Under the pieces are notes generated by a model. The model saw only the letters and a list, made by a program, of their open reading frames with translations, did no database searches and had not been told where the DNA came from. A DNA stretch of 64,000 bases, taken from positions 1 to 64,000 of the forward strand of contig CAZXOK010000010.1 in the NCBI GenBank assembly GCA_964642175.1, in the 5' to 3' direction. The position numbers and the translations under genes were made by a program. Positions 27,678 through 35,940 of the stretch are shown here, piece by piece; position 1 is the stretch's first letter; each line of letters begins with the position of its first letter. Origin of the DNA: JANQGG01 sp964642175. Lineage in GTDB: Bacteria > Bacteroidota > Chlorobiia > Chlorobiales > Chloroherpetonaceae.

Positions 27678-27832
27678 GTCGAATTAACCTCCTGTAATGA
27701 CTCTGCAAACAAGCCATACCAATCTATAACTGCGGTTTGCAAGTATTGTGAACTGAATAAAATGTTTAAGAAAAAATTCAAAGCAATTGGGTGCTAAATA
27801 TTATTGTAAAGCGGTAAGCGTGATGGTGGGAT

Positions 27833-28052
27833 AAAAAAAATCCGCACTGAAAATCCAAGGCAGTGATAGGCGAGAAGAACGTGGCCTAAACACAGTGGGT
27901 GCTTCCTCCGTGTGTTTTGCTTCCACTGAGAGCCTGAAGGCTCTGGCACATGGTGCCTGAGGCCTGCAATTCACAAAGAGAGATGAGCTCCCTGTTTCTT
28001 AAAATAGGTTCTTCTGCGTAAGAAACCTGACCTTGGACATATTGGTGCGGAT
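27833..28052 (-). ncRNA. ssrS: 6S-like RNA (SsrS / 6S-Flavo candidate)
   Basis: On the minus strand a closing stem ATCCGCAC (28045-28052) pairs with GTGCGGAT (27840-27847) and is followed by eight Ts, giving an RNA of about 215 bases that ends in its own terminator. Inside, CCAAGG-T-CAG pairs with CTG-CCTTGG to extend the stem past an internal loop. GTTTCTTA/TAAGAAAC, GGCAC/GTGCC and AGAGCC/GGCTCT hairpins occupy the interior. This long rod fits 6S RNA. The gene follows zapA by 33 bp, the position of ssrS in E. coli and Bacteroidetes. I identified it by structure and neighbourhood, not by a covariance model. Confidence 0.7.
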
Positions 28053-28085
28053 AACTCGAAAAAACTTATTTAAAAAAGAGCAGAT

Positions 28086-28361
28086 TTAACCGGCATTATC
28101 TTCTAACTCAGGCTTGGAAAGGTTATTTAAACGCTTGATCTCCTGAATTAATTCGTTTAACCGTGTTTCAACTTCTTTGTGTTGTTCAGCCAGGTAAATG
28201 GCCGATAAAACAGCGCATTGCTGAACACTCAGATCAGGGGCTTTTACCCGGTACGATTTCATAAGATTTTCAACCACCCGTGATGCATCAAGAGTAGTGT
28301 TTTTATCTTCAACTCGCAGTGGGTACTCTTCTCCAAAAACCCTGACTTTAAGTAATTCCAT
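28086..28361 (-). CDS. zapA: Cell division protein ZapA
   Basis: A 91-residue ZapA that bundles FtsZ filaments at the division site. The N-terminal globular part has KVRVFGEEYPLRVED, and the C-terminal coiled coil spans about 57-88. It is 29 bp after the coiled-coil gene and directly before the 6S-like RNA on the same strand. Confidence 0.88.
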   Translation of the reverse strand: MELLKVRVFGEEYPLRVEDKNTTLDASRVVENLMKSYRVKAPDLSVQQCAVLSAIYLAEQHKEVETRLNELIQEIKRLNNLSKPELEDNAG

Positions 28362-28390
28362 ACAATCAGATTAGATCTTTAAAATTTCGT

Positions 28391-28726
28391 TTAATACCGT
28401 TGAAGTTCAAACTCGATTTTTTCAATCATTTGTCTCAGCTTTTCACGAATCAATAATTTTTCAGTATGAGATATCACTAAATTTGGGAACTCCTCTGAGC
28501 CGCTTATTTGGCCAAGTCCCGAATTGATCTCATCGCCTTTGTTCATTGATTGGCTGAGCTCTTGATTTAAAGACTCAATATCCTGAATTAAGTTGTTTAA
28601 ATGCCGTTGAATAATTTTTTTTTCGTTCCTGAGATGATGGACTTCTTTAGTTAGACTTTGGAGATTGTGGGCCAGTTCGCTGATCTGATATTTATAGTCT
28701 TCGTTGCTTACCATCAGGTCGATCAA
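28391..28726 (-). CDS. Coiled-coil protein upstream of zapA (ZapB-like)
   Basis: A 111-residue protein that is almost entirely predicted coiled coil, with two helical heptad segments (about 12-60 and 90-110) around a Gly/Ser-containing break near 65-80. No catalytic motif is present. Small coiled-coil genes between pheT and zapA recur in Bacteroidota, and a division or Z-ring role by analogy with ZapB is reasonable but unproven. A start at the internal Met (28714, MVSNEDYK) is also possible. I do not recognise a named family. Confidence 0.7.
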   Translation of the reverse strand: MIDLMVSNEDYKYQISELAHNLQSLTKEVHHLRNEKKIIQRHLNNLIQDIESLNQELSQSMNKGDEINSGLGQISGSEEFPNLVISHTEKLLIREKLRQMIEKIEFELQRY

Positions 28727-28815
28727 ATATTAATGAAACTAACAGGTGTTAAGATCATTCCGGCGACTTATCTTGAACGTCTTGCCCATAAGACCAAAAT
28801 CAAATTGAATAGGTA

Positions 28816-31242
28816 TCAGGCATCTCTCAGGGCCGCACCATAGTTTTGGCTTACCTTTGTTATAATTCTATCGAGAAGAGCGTGGATTTCGTTATCGGTT
28901 AGTGTGTGTGTTTGGCACACAAGGGATAATGAAAACGCTACACTCCGCTTGTCATTAAATGTTGAGTCGTTAGCATTACCTTCATAGACATCAAAAACAT
29001 TGATCTCTTTAACAAGCTCATCGCAATCTTTCATGGTCTGGATTACATCTTGCGACTGAACATGCTTTGGCAGAAGGAACGCTAAGTCTTTTTGAACAAC
29101 AGGATACTTTGCAGGAGGTTCATAGGTCACATCATCGCTAGAAAGTGTTTTCAACACATTCAGATCAAATTCAGCTACAAATACAGGCTGTGATATATCA
29201 AATTCTTTTAGAACATCTACAGGAATTTCTTCCAGCTTTCCTGCACCAACATATTGTGATGGTGAGTTTTGTGTATCCTTCTCAATCTCCAAAAGGAGAC
29301 AGGAACGATTATACAACATAAACTTTGATTTTTCAAGAAGTTTTAGCTTTCGAAGTAAAAGCTCGATGGTGCCTTTTAAATCAAAGAAATCCATCGCCTC
29401 GGCCTTTTGGTTCCAGCCGGTTGGGGCGCGCCGGCCGGTCATGGCTATACCAAGCACACTCTTTTCGATATAGCCATCCACAAAACAGTTCTCTTCGTCT
29501 GTGCTTGCCTTGGTTTGCCGTTCAAAGGTATGGCCCACTTCGAAAATACATTGGTCGGTATTGCCGTGATCACAATTGTGAGAAATGATTTTCAGAAATG
29601 ACGGGATCAGGCTGGGGCGAAGCGATTCCATATCCTCACTGATCGGATTGAGTGTTTTAACCAGGTGCTCACTAAAATGAAGAGCATCCTTGGTTTGTAA
29701 TAGCGGGTTTGTAACCACTTCTTTAAAGTTTAACCCGATCATCAACTGCCGGATAGTGTCTTCAAAGTATATTTTTGTATCCCGGTGCTCGGGGTAGGTG
29801 GCAATCATTTTTTCGGATGCCTGAATATTATCGTATCCATAGACACGGGCAATATCTTCTATGAGATCAATTTCCTGAGAGACATCCGGTCTGAAACTGG
29901 GTACGGTTACCAGCCACGAGCCATCGCTGGTTTTGCTTAAATTAAAGCCGAGATTCTCAAGGATATTTTGCATACGGTCGGGTAAGATATCACAGCCCAG
30001 GATGGCATTAACCCGTTTTGGGCGCAGGAGAACTTCCTGCGCTACCTGTGGCTGGGCCAGGCATTCATAGGCAGAGTCGATCTGGCCACCGGCCAGGTCC
30101 AAAATCAATTTTGCTGCAGCCTGAGCTGCAGCATGAACATTGCCATAATCCACCCCGCGCTCAAATCGATACGAAGAATCAGTGGAAATGCCCAGATTCT
30201 TGGCTGTTTTGCGAATAGAGCTCATATTAAAATAGGCCGATTCCAAAAAGACATCAGTAGTCTCATCTGAAATTTCAGAGTTCTGGCCGCCCATCACCCC
30301 GCCAACAGCTACCGGTTTTTCAGCATCACAGATCATGACCATACCAGGCTGGATCTGACGCTCTTTATTATCCAGGGTGGTAAAAGTGGTTTTAAGATCG
30401 CTTTTCACTACGATCTTTTCGCCGGCCAGTTGCTTGAGATCAAACGCATGAAGCGGTTGGCCCAGGGCATGAAGAATGTAATTGGTGATATCAACAATAT
30501 TATTGATTGGGCGAACATCTATCGATAGCAAATGCTGTTTAAGCCAGGCCGGAGACTGGCTAACCTTTACGCCGAGGATAATGATACCGGTGTATATGGG
30601 GCAGCCATCAGGATCATGAACCTGAATCTCATTTCCTGCAGTTGTAAATGTGATATCCTGTTTATCCAGGGTTTTAACATTAGAGAGGCCTGCCAGGTCG
30701 CGTGCCACGCCATAGTGAGAGAGGGCATCAGGGCGATTGGGTGTAATGCCGATCTCATAAATGGTATCGGTTTCTATGAAATGTTCGAACGGGGTGCCAA
30801 CTGTGTAACTCTCATCCAAAACCATAATCCCATCGTGGTTGTCCGAGAGACCAAGCTCATCTTCGGCACAGATCATACCCTGAGAAAGCTCACCCCGGAT
30901 TTTGGATTTCTTGATTTTAAATGCCTTATCGGTACCGGGTTGCAGAACAGCCCCGATTTTAGCTACAGCCACTTTTTGGCCTTCTGCCACATTTGGTGCG
31001 CCACACACAATTTGCAGGATTTCGGGCTCTCCGACATTGACCTTGCAAATTCTCAGACGATCAGCATTGGGGTGTGCCTCAACTTCCAGAACTTTGCCAA
31101 CCACTACATTGGAAAATTGCGGGCCTTTTGTTTCAAGAGCTTCTACTTCCAAACCCAGCGAGGTAAGTTTTTCACCAATCTCTTCAGGGGATTGCGATAA
31201 CGAGGGGGCAAAAGTCTTGAGCCAATTTAAGGATATTTTCAT
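28816..31242 (-). CDS. pheT: Phenylalanyl-tRNA synthetase beta subunit
   Basis: An 808-residue PheT. Domains in order: N-terminal B1 and the tRNA-binding OB fold (about 40-150, with VVVGKVLEVEAHPNADRLRICKV in outline); the B3/B4 editing domain (about 210-385); B5 (about 400-475); the catalytic-core-like module (about 490-700); and the FDX-ACB anticodon-binding domain at the end (about 713-806, starting YEPPAKYPVVQKDLAFLL). Works as alpha2beta2 with PheS, which is not in this window. It is the first gene of the run leading to zapA. Confidence 0.96.
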   Translation of the reverse strand: MKISLNWLKTFAPSLSQSPEEIGEKLTSLGLEVEALETKGPQFSNVVVGKVLEVEAHPNADRLRICKVNVGEPEILQIVCGAPNVAEGQKVAVAKIGAVLQPGTDKAFKIKKSKIRGELSQGMICAEDELGLSDNHDGIMVLDESYTVGTPFEHFIETDTIYEIGITPNRPDALSHYGVARDLAGLSNVKTLDKQDITFTTAGNEIQVHDPDGCPIYTGIIILGVKVSQSPAWLKQHLLSIDVRPINNIVDITNYILHALGQPLHAFDLKQLAGEKIVVKSDLKTTFTTLDNKERQIQPGMVMICDAEKPVAVGGVMGGQNSEISDETTDVFLESAYFNMSSIRKTAKNLGISTDSSYRFERGVDYGNVHAAAQAAAKLILDLAGGQIDSAYECLAQPQVAQEVLLRPKRVNAILGCDILPDRMQNILENLGFNLSKTSDGSWLVTVPSFRPDVSQEIDLIEDIARVYGYDNIQASEKMIATYPEHRDTKIYFEDTIRQLMIGLNFKEVVTNPLLQTKDALHFSEHLVKTLNPISEDMESLRPSLIPSFLKIISHNCDHGNTDQCIFEVGHTFERQTKASTDEENCFVDGYIEKSVLGIAMTGRRAPTGWNQKAEAMDFFDLKGTIELLLRKLKLLEKSKFMLYNRSCLLLEIEKDTQNSPSQYVGAGKLEEIPVDVLKEFDISQPVFVAEFDLNVLKTLSSDDVTYEPPAKYPVVQKDLAFLLPKHVQSQDVIQTMKDCDELVKEINVFDVYEGNANDSTFNDKRSVAFSLSLVCQTHTLTDNEIHALLDRIITKVSQNYGAALRDA

Positions 31243-31261
31243 TACGGTGCGGGTTTAAGTT

Positions 31262-31298
31262 AAAAAAGCCCTGATTAACATTGTAATCAGAGCTTTTT
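31262..31298 (-). terminator. Terminator after the tRNA cluster
   Basis: Stem AAAAAGC-CTGATTA / TAATCAG-GCTTTTT (one C:A mismatch) with a six-base loop. It lies 7 bases past tRNA-Glu on the minus strand, between the tRNA cluster and pheT, and ends in a T-tract in that direction. Confidence 0.75.
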
Positions 31299-31304
31299 CT
31301 AATG

Positions 31305-31376
31305 TGACCCCAACGGGATTCGAACCCGTGCTACCACCTTGAAAGGGTGGTGACCTAACCACTAGTCGATGGGGCC
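31305..31376 (-). tRNA. tRNA-Glu (TTC)
   Basis: A 72-base cloverleaf with acceptor GGCCCCA/TGGGGTC (one G-T pair), anticodon stem-loop CCACC-CTTTCAA-GGTGG with anticodon TTC, and T arm CGGG-TTCGAAT-CCCG. Last gene of a four-tRNA cluster. Confidence 0.95.
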
Positions 31377-31388
31377 TAAAATCGTATG

Positions 31389-31463
31389 GGTGAATGAGGG
31401 GACTCGAACCCCCGGCCTCCAGGGCCACAACCTGGCGCTCTAACCAACTGAGCTACAATCACC
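31389..31463 (-). tRNA. tRNA-His (GTG)
   Basis: Cloverleaf with anticodon GTG in stem CCAGG/CCTGG and T arm GGGGG-TTCGAGT-CCCC. An encoded G at position -1 (31463) faces the C73 discriminator, the identity element of tRNA-His. The acceptor stem has a T5:T68 mismatch. Confidence 0.94.
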
Positions 31464-31493
31464 ATGGCTTATTTTAAAGAGCCTTTTGTGTTG

Positions 31494-31567
<74 letters not shown>

Positions 31568-31576
31568 AGTACTATG

Positions 31577-31649
31577 TCGGGGTACCGGGACTCGAACTCG
31601 GGACCTCCTGCTCCCAAAGCAGGCGCGCTACCAGCTGCGCCATACCCCG
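31577..31649 (-). tRNA. tRNA-Pro (TGG)
   Basis: Cloverleaf with a perfect acceptor CGGGGTA/TACCCCG, anticodon loop TTTGGGA (anticodon TGG) in stem CCTGC/GCAGG. First gene of the Pro-Arg-His-Glu cluster. Confidence 0.95.
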
Positions 31650-31842
31650 AAACAATAGAGCATCTATTATACGGTTATTTCATGAAAAATACAAGTACCT
31701 CTTTCTTTAATCACCCGATATTTTTTGTGATAGTTTTGTGACCTTTTCATGGCATATTATCTGGAATATCTTGTTAGGTATATCAATTTTTTTAAGGTAC
31801 TAAGCTTTTGTTCATCTAACTATTTAATTAAATTCCTAATAC

Positions 31843-32244
31843 ATGGCAGTCAGACGATTTGGTGTAAGCCTGGAAGAGGGTTTATTGGAGTCCCTCGATA
31901 CATATGTCCGTGAGAAGCACTTCTCTAATCGCTCTCAGGCCATCAGGCACCTGGTTAAAAGCCATTTGATTGAAAAAAAATGGGAGGCCGATCAACAGGT
32001 TGCCGGGGTAATTGTAATGGCCTACGACCATCACAAGCGGGATATCATGACTAAATCAACCAATATCCAGCATGAATTTCATGATGTGGTTCTGGCCACA
32101 CAACATTTTCACTTAAACCACGACTATTGTCTGGAAACAATTTCTGTTAAAGGAAAAGCAAGTCGGCTTATGGCACTCTCCGATCGATTGATCAGCTTAA
32201 AAGGTATTAAAGATGGCAAGCTTGTAATGAGTGGTGCTGATTAA
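31843..32244 (+). CDS. nikR: Nickel-responsive regulator NikR
   Basis: A 133-residue NikR. The N-terminal ribbon-helix-helix (RRFGVSLEEGLLESLDTYV, then NRSQAIRHLV) binds DNA, and the C-terminal ACT-like domain binds nickel. The four high-affinity ligands are all present: His77, His88, His90 and Cys96, matching E. coli His76, His87, His89 and Cys95. NikR normally represses nickel uptake genes when nickel is replete. The adjacent TonB receptor and ECF transporter are the obvious targets. Confidence 0.95.
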   Translation: MAVRRFGVSLEEGLLESLDTYVREKHFSNRSQAIRHLVKSHLIEKKWEADQQVAGVIVMAYDHHKRDIMTKSTNIQHEFHDVVLATQHFHLNHDYCLETISVKGKASRLMALSDRLISLKGIKDGKLVMSGAD

Positions 32245-32281
32245 AAAAATTTAGGTATAAGTAGCATAATATATGATGGTA

Positions 32282-32329
32282 GTAACACGATCCGGTTTTG
32301 CCGGATATTCTTTTGTAAGACGGTAACAC
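32282..32329. promoter_or_regulatory. Repeat-rich leader between nikR and the TonB receptor gene
   Basis: Two direct copies of GTAACAC (32282-32288 and 32323-32329) lie 41 bp apart, about four helical turns. Between them is a perfect hairpin ATCCGG-TTTTG-CCGGAT (32290-32306) followed by ATTCTTTT. This could be a NikR operator region or a weak terminator for nikR. The classical GTATGA-N16-TCATAC site of E. coli is not present. Confidence 0.3.
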
Positions 32330-32356
32330 AAAAACAAAAAATCATAACACTTAATC

Positions 32357-34453
32357 ATGGAAAACAAAATCAAGCACTTAAATATGATGAGGTTTAAAAC
32401 AAGCTTAGCCTTTTTGGCGCTTTTGTGCTTTGCTACCGGGCTTCGGGCACAAACTGATACAAGTAAAGCCATAGTGCCACAACCTAAGGTTTTTCAAGCC
32501 AGTGAGATGGTTATCACTGCCACAAGAACAAAGCTGTTGCCGGAAGAAGTCCCACAACCTGTGGATGTGATTACCCGGGCCGAAATTGACCGGCGGTATC
32601 AGTATAATGTTGGCCAGATGCTGGATCTGGTACCCGGTGTGCGTATAATTCGCTCAGGTGGCACGATAGGCGCCGATTATGGTTTATCCATTCGTTCCCT
32701 GAACGGGGGACCCTCTTCAAATAAAACCCTGGTATTGATAGATGGCCGTCCGGTTAACAACGGCTGGAGCGGTGGGTTAAATTTTAATATGTTGCCCTCT
32801 GAAATAGTTCAGCGGGTTGAAATTGTCAAAGGAGCAGGATCGGCACTTTATGGCTCAAGAGCAACCGCAGGTGTAGTAAATGTTATCACCCGGAACCCTC
32901 AACCGGGGTGGCAATTCTGGGCATCGGTTGCCAGGGAATTTAATGCCTCCGAAGAGATCTCCTCTGACACACAGCAAGGTTTTGGCCGGCCTGATGTTTC
33001 CGCTACTAACCTGCAGCTTACAGCTTCTTACGGTGGCAAACGTGCCGGCCATTTCCTGGCGCTTGGATATCGGGCATCTGATCAATCCTTTTATGAAAAA
33101 GATCAGGAGAACGATTGGCAAAATCTGGATGGCAATTACAAGCTCAATTACGATATCTCTGATAACCTTAAAAGCCAGTTCAATATTAACTGGCACAGCA
33201 ATTCCTGGAAAAACGAGGCAAACCGTGTGCCAACTGATGAGGATTACCGGTTTATCAGTGGTGATGGTACTTTAACTTATTCATTGGGATTTGGAGAACT
33301 GTTTGGCCGCGCCTACCTGAACTCGGCTCGGTACGACGAAAGCGTGCTCGCCAGCAATGTCACCACGGGATTCGATGCAAAACAATACGGGCTCTTGGTT
33401 GATTTAAGTATGCCGCTGTTCAATAAAGAGGCCCTGCTAAAAGTTGGCCTGGATGCCACACTGGATGATGCTGAAGCCCGGGACAAGCAAACCGTTGTGG
33501 ATTTATCTTTCCAGGGAGTTGAAACCGTTGACGGCAAAGCGGTTGACTTTTACACCGGCTCTTATGGAGAAAATACCCAGAACAACAGCATGAGCAATAT
33601 TGCATTCTTTACACAATATGAGCATAAATTTTTCAACCGGATAAATCTGGTTTTAGGGGGGCGGCTAGACCGGCATTCCGAGTTCGGGACCGTTTTTAAT
33701 CCTAAACTTGGCGCCACCCTCGAAGCTTTTCGTTGGCAACAGTATACCACCACCCTGAAAGCCAATTACAGCAAAGGATTCCGGGCACCTACCATCCAGG
33801 GGTTATTCTCCAAATCGCTCGGTGGCTACGGCAACCCGGATCTCAAACCGGAGAAAACCGAGAATTTCGATCTGGGTCTGTTTCAGCGCCTGGGCAACTG
33901 GGGCGTTTTTGAACTCTCCTATTTTAGGATGAACGTGACAAATCTTATGATCAACGATAAGTTGGGCTCCACAGGAGAGGGTTACCGGGTTGAAGTTCAA
34001 AACTCGTCCAGTGGTTTGGATACACTGTCCTTTAACCTGCGGAAAAACCTGGGCAGTTATTCACCCAAAGGGGTTGAGGCCAGTTTAAAACTCAATCCAC
34101 ACCCACAAATCACGCTTTCGGGAGCTTATACGTATCTTGATCCTGAGGATTTCACATTTCAAACCTCAAAACATCGCTATAACTTGAGTGCCTATGGCTT
34201 TATGCCAATGGGCGACTGGCGGATGGAAACGGAAGTGATATATAATTATACAGGGGATGGTTTTTTCTTTGATTTCGAAAACCGGCCCTATGAGTCGTTC
34301 AGTACTATTAATTTAATGCTGGCGGCATCTTACCAGGAAGCATACCGACTGTCTCTGATAGCACAAAACCTTGGTGATACAAGCTATAAGCTTTGGCATT
34401 ACGAGTATCAACCCGGCCGAACCATTACCCTACGCCTGGAAACACGTTTTTAA
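32357..34453 (+). CDS. TonB-dependent outer-membrane receptor, probable nickel or metallophore uptake
   Basis: A 698-residue TonB-dependent receptor. A signal peptide (about 1-31, ending LRAQ) is followed by a TonB-box/plug region (about 45-180; VITATRTKLLPEEVPQPVDVITR and VEIVKGAGSALYGSRATAGVVNVITR are standard plug motifs). A 22-strand barrel makes up the rest, with the TonB C-terminal motif ending TITLRLETRF. Starting at the internal Met pair near residue 11 is also possible. Position between nikR and an ECF transporter suggests uptake of nickel, cobalt or a chelate across the outer membrane; the exact ligand is inferred only. Confidence 0.88.
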   Translation: MENKIKHLNMMRFKTSLAFLALLCFATGLRAQTDTSKAIVPQPKVFQASEMVITATRTKLLPEEVPQPVDVITRAEIDRRYQYNVGQMLDLVPGVRIIRSGGTIGADYGLSIRSLNGGPSSNKTLVLIDGRPVNNGWSGGLNFNMLPSEIVQRVEIVKGAGSALYGSRATAGVVNVITRNPQPGWQFWASVAREFNASEEISSDTQQGFGRPDVSATNLQLTASYGGKRAGHFLALGYRASDQSFYEKDQENDWQNLDGNYKLNYDISDNLKSQFNINWHSNSWKNEANRVPTDEDYRFISGDGTLTYSLGFGELFGRAYLNSARYDESVLASNVTTGFDAKQYGLLVDLSMPLFNKEALLKVGLDATLDDAEARDKQTVVDLSFQGVETVDGKAVDFYTGSYGENTQNNSMSNIAFFTQYEHKFFNRINLVLGGRLDRHSEFGTVFNPKLGATLEAFRWQQYTTTLKANYSKGFRAPTIQGLFSKSLGGYGNPDLKPEKTENFDLGLFQRLGNWGVFELSYFRMNVTNLMINDKLGSTGEGYRVEVQNSSSGLDTLSFNLRKNLGSYSPKGVEASLKLNPHPQITLSGAYTYLDPEDFTFQTSKHRYNLSAYGFMPMGDWRMETEVIYNYTGDGFFFDFENRPYESFSTINLMLAASYQEAYRLSLIAQNLGDTSYKLWHYEYQPGRTITLRLETRF

Positions 34454-34460
34454 GATTTGT

Positions 34461-35333
34461 ATGAAACAGGAGTACGCTAAATATACCGCACCTGAGTTTT
34501 GGGAACAGACCTGGCAGGAGGTTTCAAGGCACAATCCTTTGGGAGCAGCCTACCGCAATCCTAAAATCTGGGATAAAATGGCTTCTGGATACAACAAATC
34601 CGAAACAGATTTACAAGAGCGCCAGGCCCGTGAGAAGGCCTTGATCCAAAAGCTCAGCGATTTGGGGATGATTGGTGAAGGAAAAACCGTACTTGATCTG
34701 GGTTGCGGTCCGGGCAATTTTGCACTTGCCTTTGCCGAACACGGCTCTGAAGTGGTCGCTTTGGATGTCTCTGAAAAAATGCTTGAAGAGCTTCAAAAAC
34801 GCATGCCCGGCCATTTAAGCAACAGGATAAAGCCGATACAGGCCGACTGGAAAATGTTAGATCTTCGGCAACATGGCTACGAAAAGGCCTTCGACCTGGT
34901 GTTTGCCCGCATGACACCGGCTTGCAATGCCCTGGATCAATTCGAAAAAATCCTGTCGGCCAGCCGAAACTGGTGTTACTATGCCTCCTGGGTGGGACAC
35001 CGGAAAGATCAACCGTTGGACGAAGTATGGCAAACTGTTACCGGCCAACCACGAAACAGAGCCAACAATCAATTCCAGATTATCCTGAATCTGCTCATTA
35101 CCCGGCAAATGTACCCGGAGTTGTGGTTTCATAAAGTTCATTGGCAAAAACATGAAAAGCCCAACGATGTGGTTCAGCATATTTCAACTCTCATCAGCAC
35201 GGTAAAGGGGCAAGCCGAGACTGAGCTGATTCCGGAGATTTCAATGGCTCTTGAGCCATTTCTCAAAGATGGCAAGGTTCAGGAAACCAAAACCGGCATG
35301 ATCGCTGAAATGCTTTGGCAGATGAATACATAA
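34461..35333 (+). CDS. SAM-dependent methyltransferase
   Basis: A 290-residue class I methyltransferase. Motif I is TVLDLGCGPGNFALAFAEHG, motif II VVALDVSEKML, and FDLVFARMTPA carries the following acidic strand. An N-terminal extension of about 60 residues (EFWEQTWQEVSRHNPLGAAYRNPKIWDKMASGYNK in outline) is not part of the fold core and may cap the substrate pocket. I start at the ATG at 34461, 8 bp after the receptor stop; the frame is open further upstream but would overlap the receptor. It sits inside the nickel-uptake locus, so a role in making or modifying a metal chelator is possible but unproven. Confidence 0.8.
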   Translation: MKQEYAKYTAPEFWEQTWQEVSRHNPLGAAYRNPKIWDKMASGYNKSETDLQERQAREKALIQKLSDLGMIGEGKTVLDLGCGPGNFALAFAEHGSEVVALDVSEKMLEELQKRMPGHLSNRIKPIQADWKMLDLRQHGYEKAFDLVFARMTPACNALDQFEKILSASRNWCYYASWVGHRKDQPLDEVWQTVTGQPRNRANNQFQIILNLLITRQMYPELWFHKVHWQKHEKPNDVVQHISTLISTVKGQAETELIPEISMALEPFLKDGKVQETKTGMIAEMLWQMNT

Positions 35334-35343
35334 TATTGACCTG

Positions 35344-35940
35344 ATGAACATGCAGCAGAGCAAACCCAAGTCGTTTTTTCTGACCCAGATTCAAACCGTT
35401 TTTCTGGCTACTATGATCGCCTCCGATTTTGCTTTTGGCATGGTGGTCAAAAACCTCCTGGCACCAACTCACATTCTGGATATCATCCGAATAGATATGA
35501 TCATCCCGTTTATGCTGATGCTGCTGACTCGTTTGATTGTCGATAAATTCGGAGTTCTGATACTCTACGAAGCCATTTGGGGTGTTCTGGCCGTTATTGC
35601 TATGCCGGCTTCTTTTGGATTGCCGGGTCTTCTAAAACTTGTACCGGCTATCTCTATGGGCATCATCCTGGACTCGCTGATGTCGGTATTAAAAAACTAT
35701 CCCAAAACAAGGGTATATGTCTCGGCTGTTATTGGTGGTTTTCTCTCAACACTTGTGTTTTTCGGATTTAAAATCTTGCTGGGCATGCCCTGGAATACAT
35801 TCATCCAGATTTTATTCGGGGTACAAATGCTCACAAATGGCGTGGTTTGGTTTGCGGGCGCTTTCTTAACATTACTGGTTTTTCAACGGATCCGCGATAC
35901 GCAGATGGTCAGGAGGATACAAGTTGCCCTGGGACATTGA
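35344..35940 (+). CDS. ECF transporter S component (putative)
   Basis: A 198-residue integral membrane protein with about five or six hydrophobic helices (near 15-37, 45-65, 73-95, 97-113, 125-147, 158-180) and little soluble sequence. It directly precedes the EcfA ATPase gene, overlapping it by 17 bp, which is the place of a substrate-binding S component. It lacks the N-terminal His motif of CbiM/NikM (MHIxxG), so if it moves nickel it does so by another site. A different substrate is also possible. Confidence 0.7.
   Translation: MNMQQSKPKSFFLTQIQTVFLATMIASDFAFGMVVKNLLAPTHILDIIRIDMIIPFMLMLLTRLIVDKFGVLILYEAIWGVLAVIAMPASFGLPGLLKLVPAISMGIILDSLMSVLKNYPKTRVYVSAVIGGFLSTLVFFGFKILLGMPWNTFIQILFGVQMLTNGVVWFAGAFLTLLVFQRIRDTQMVRRIQVALGH
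35911..35926 (+). promoter_or_regulatory. Strong ribosome site and TTG start of ecfA
   Basis: AGGAGG, a seven-base spacer and TTG. The site lies inside the last codons of the S component gene and fixes the unusual start. Confidence 0.85.

Noticed and set aside
27833..28052. The structured RNA considered as SRP RNA, tmRNA or RNase P RNA
   Set aside because: A fragment GGAGGAAGCA recalls the SRP loop, but the conserved tetraloop helix is not formed. No tRNA-like ends for tmRNA and no RNase P core are visible. The zapA neighbourhood favours 6S.
32245..32356. A cobalamin or nickel/cobalt riboswitch before the TonB receptor
   Set aside because: The 112-bp gap is too short for a cobalamin riboswitch and lacks its conserved core, and it has no NiCo motif pattern that I recognise.
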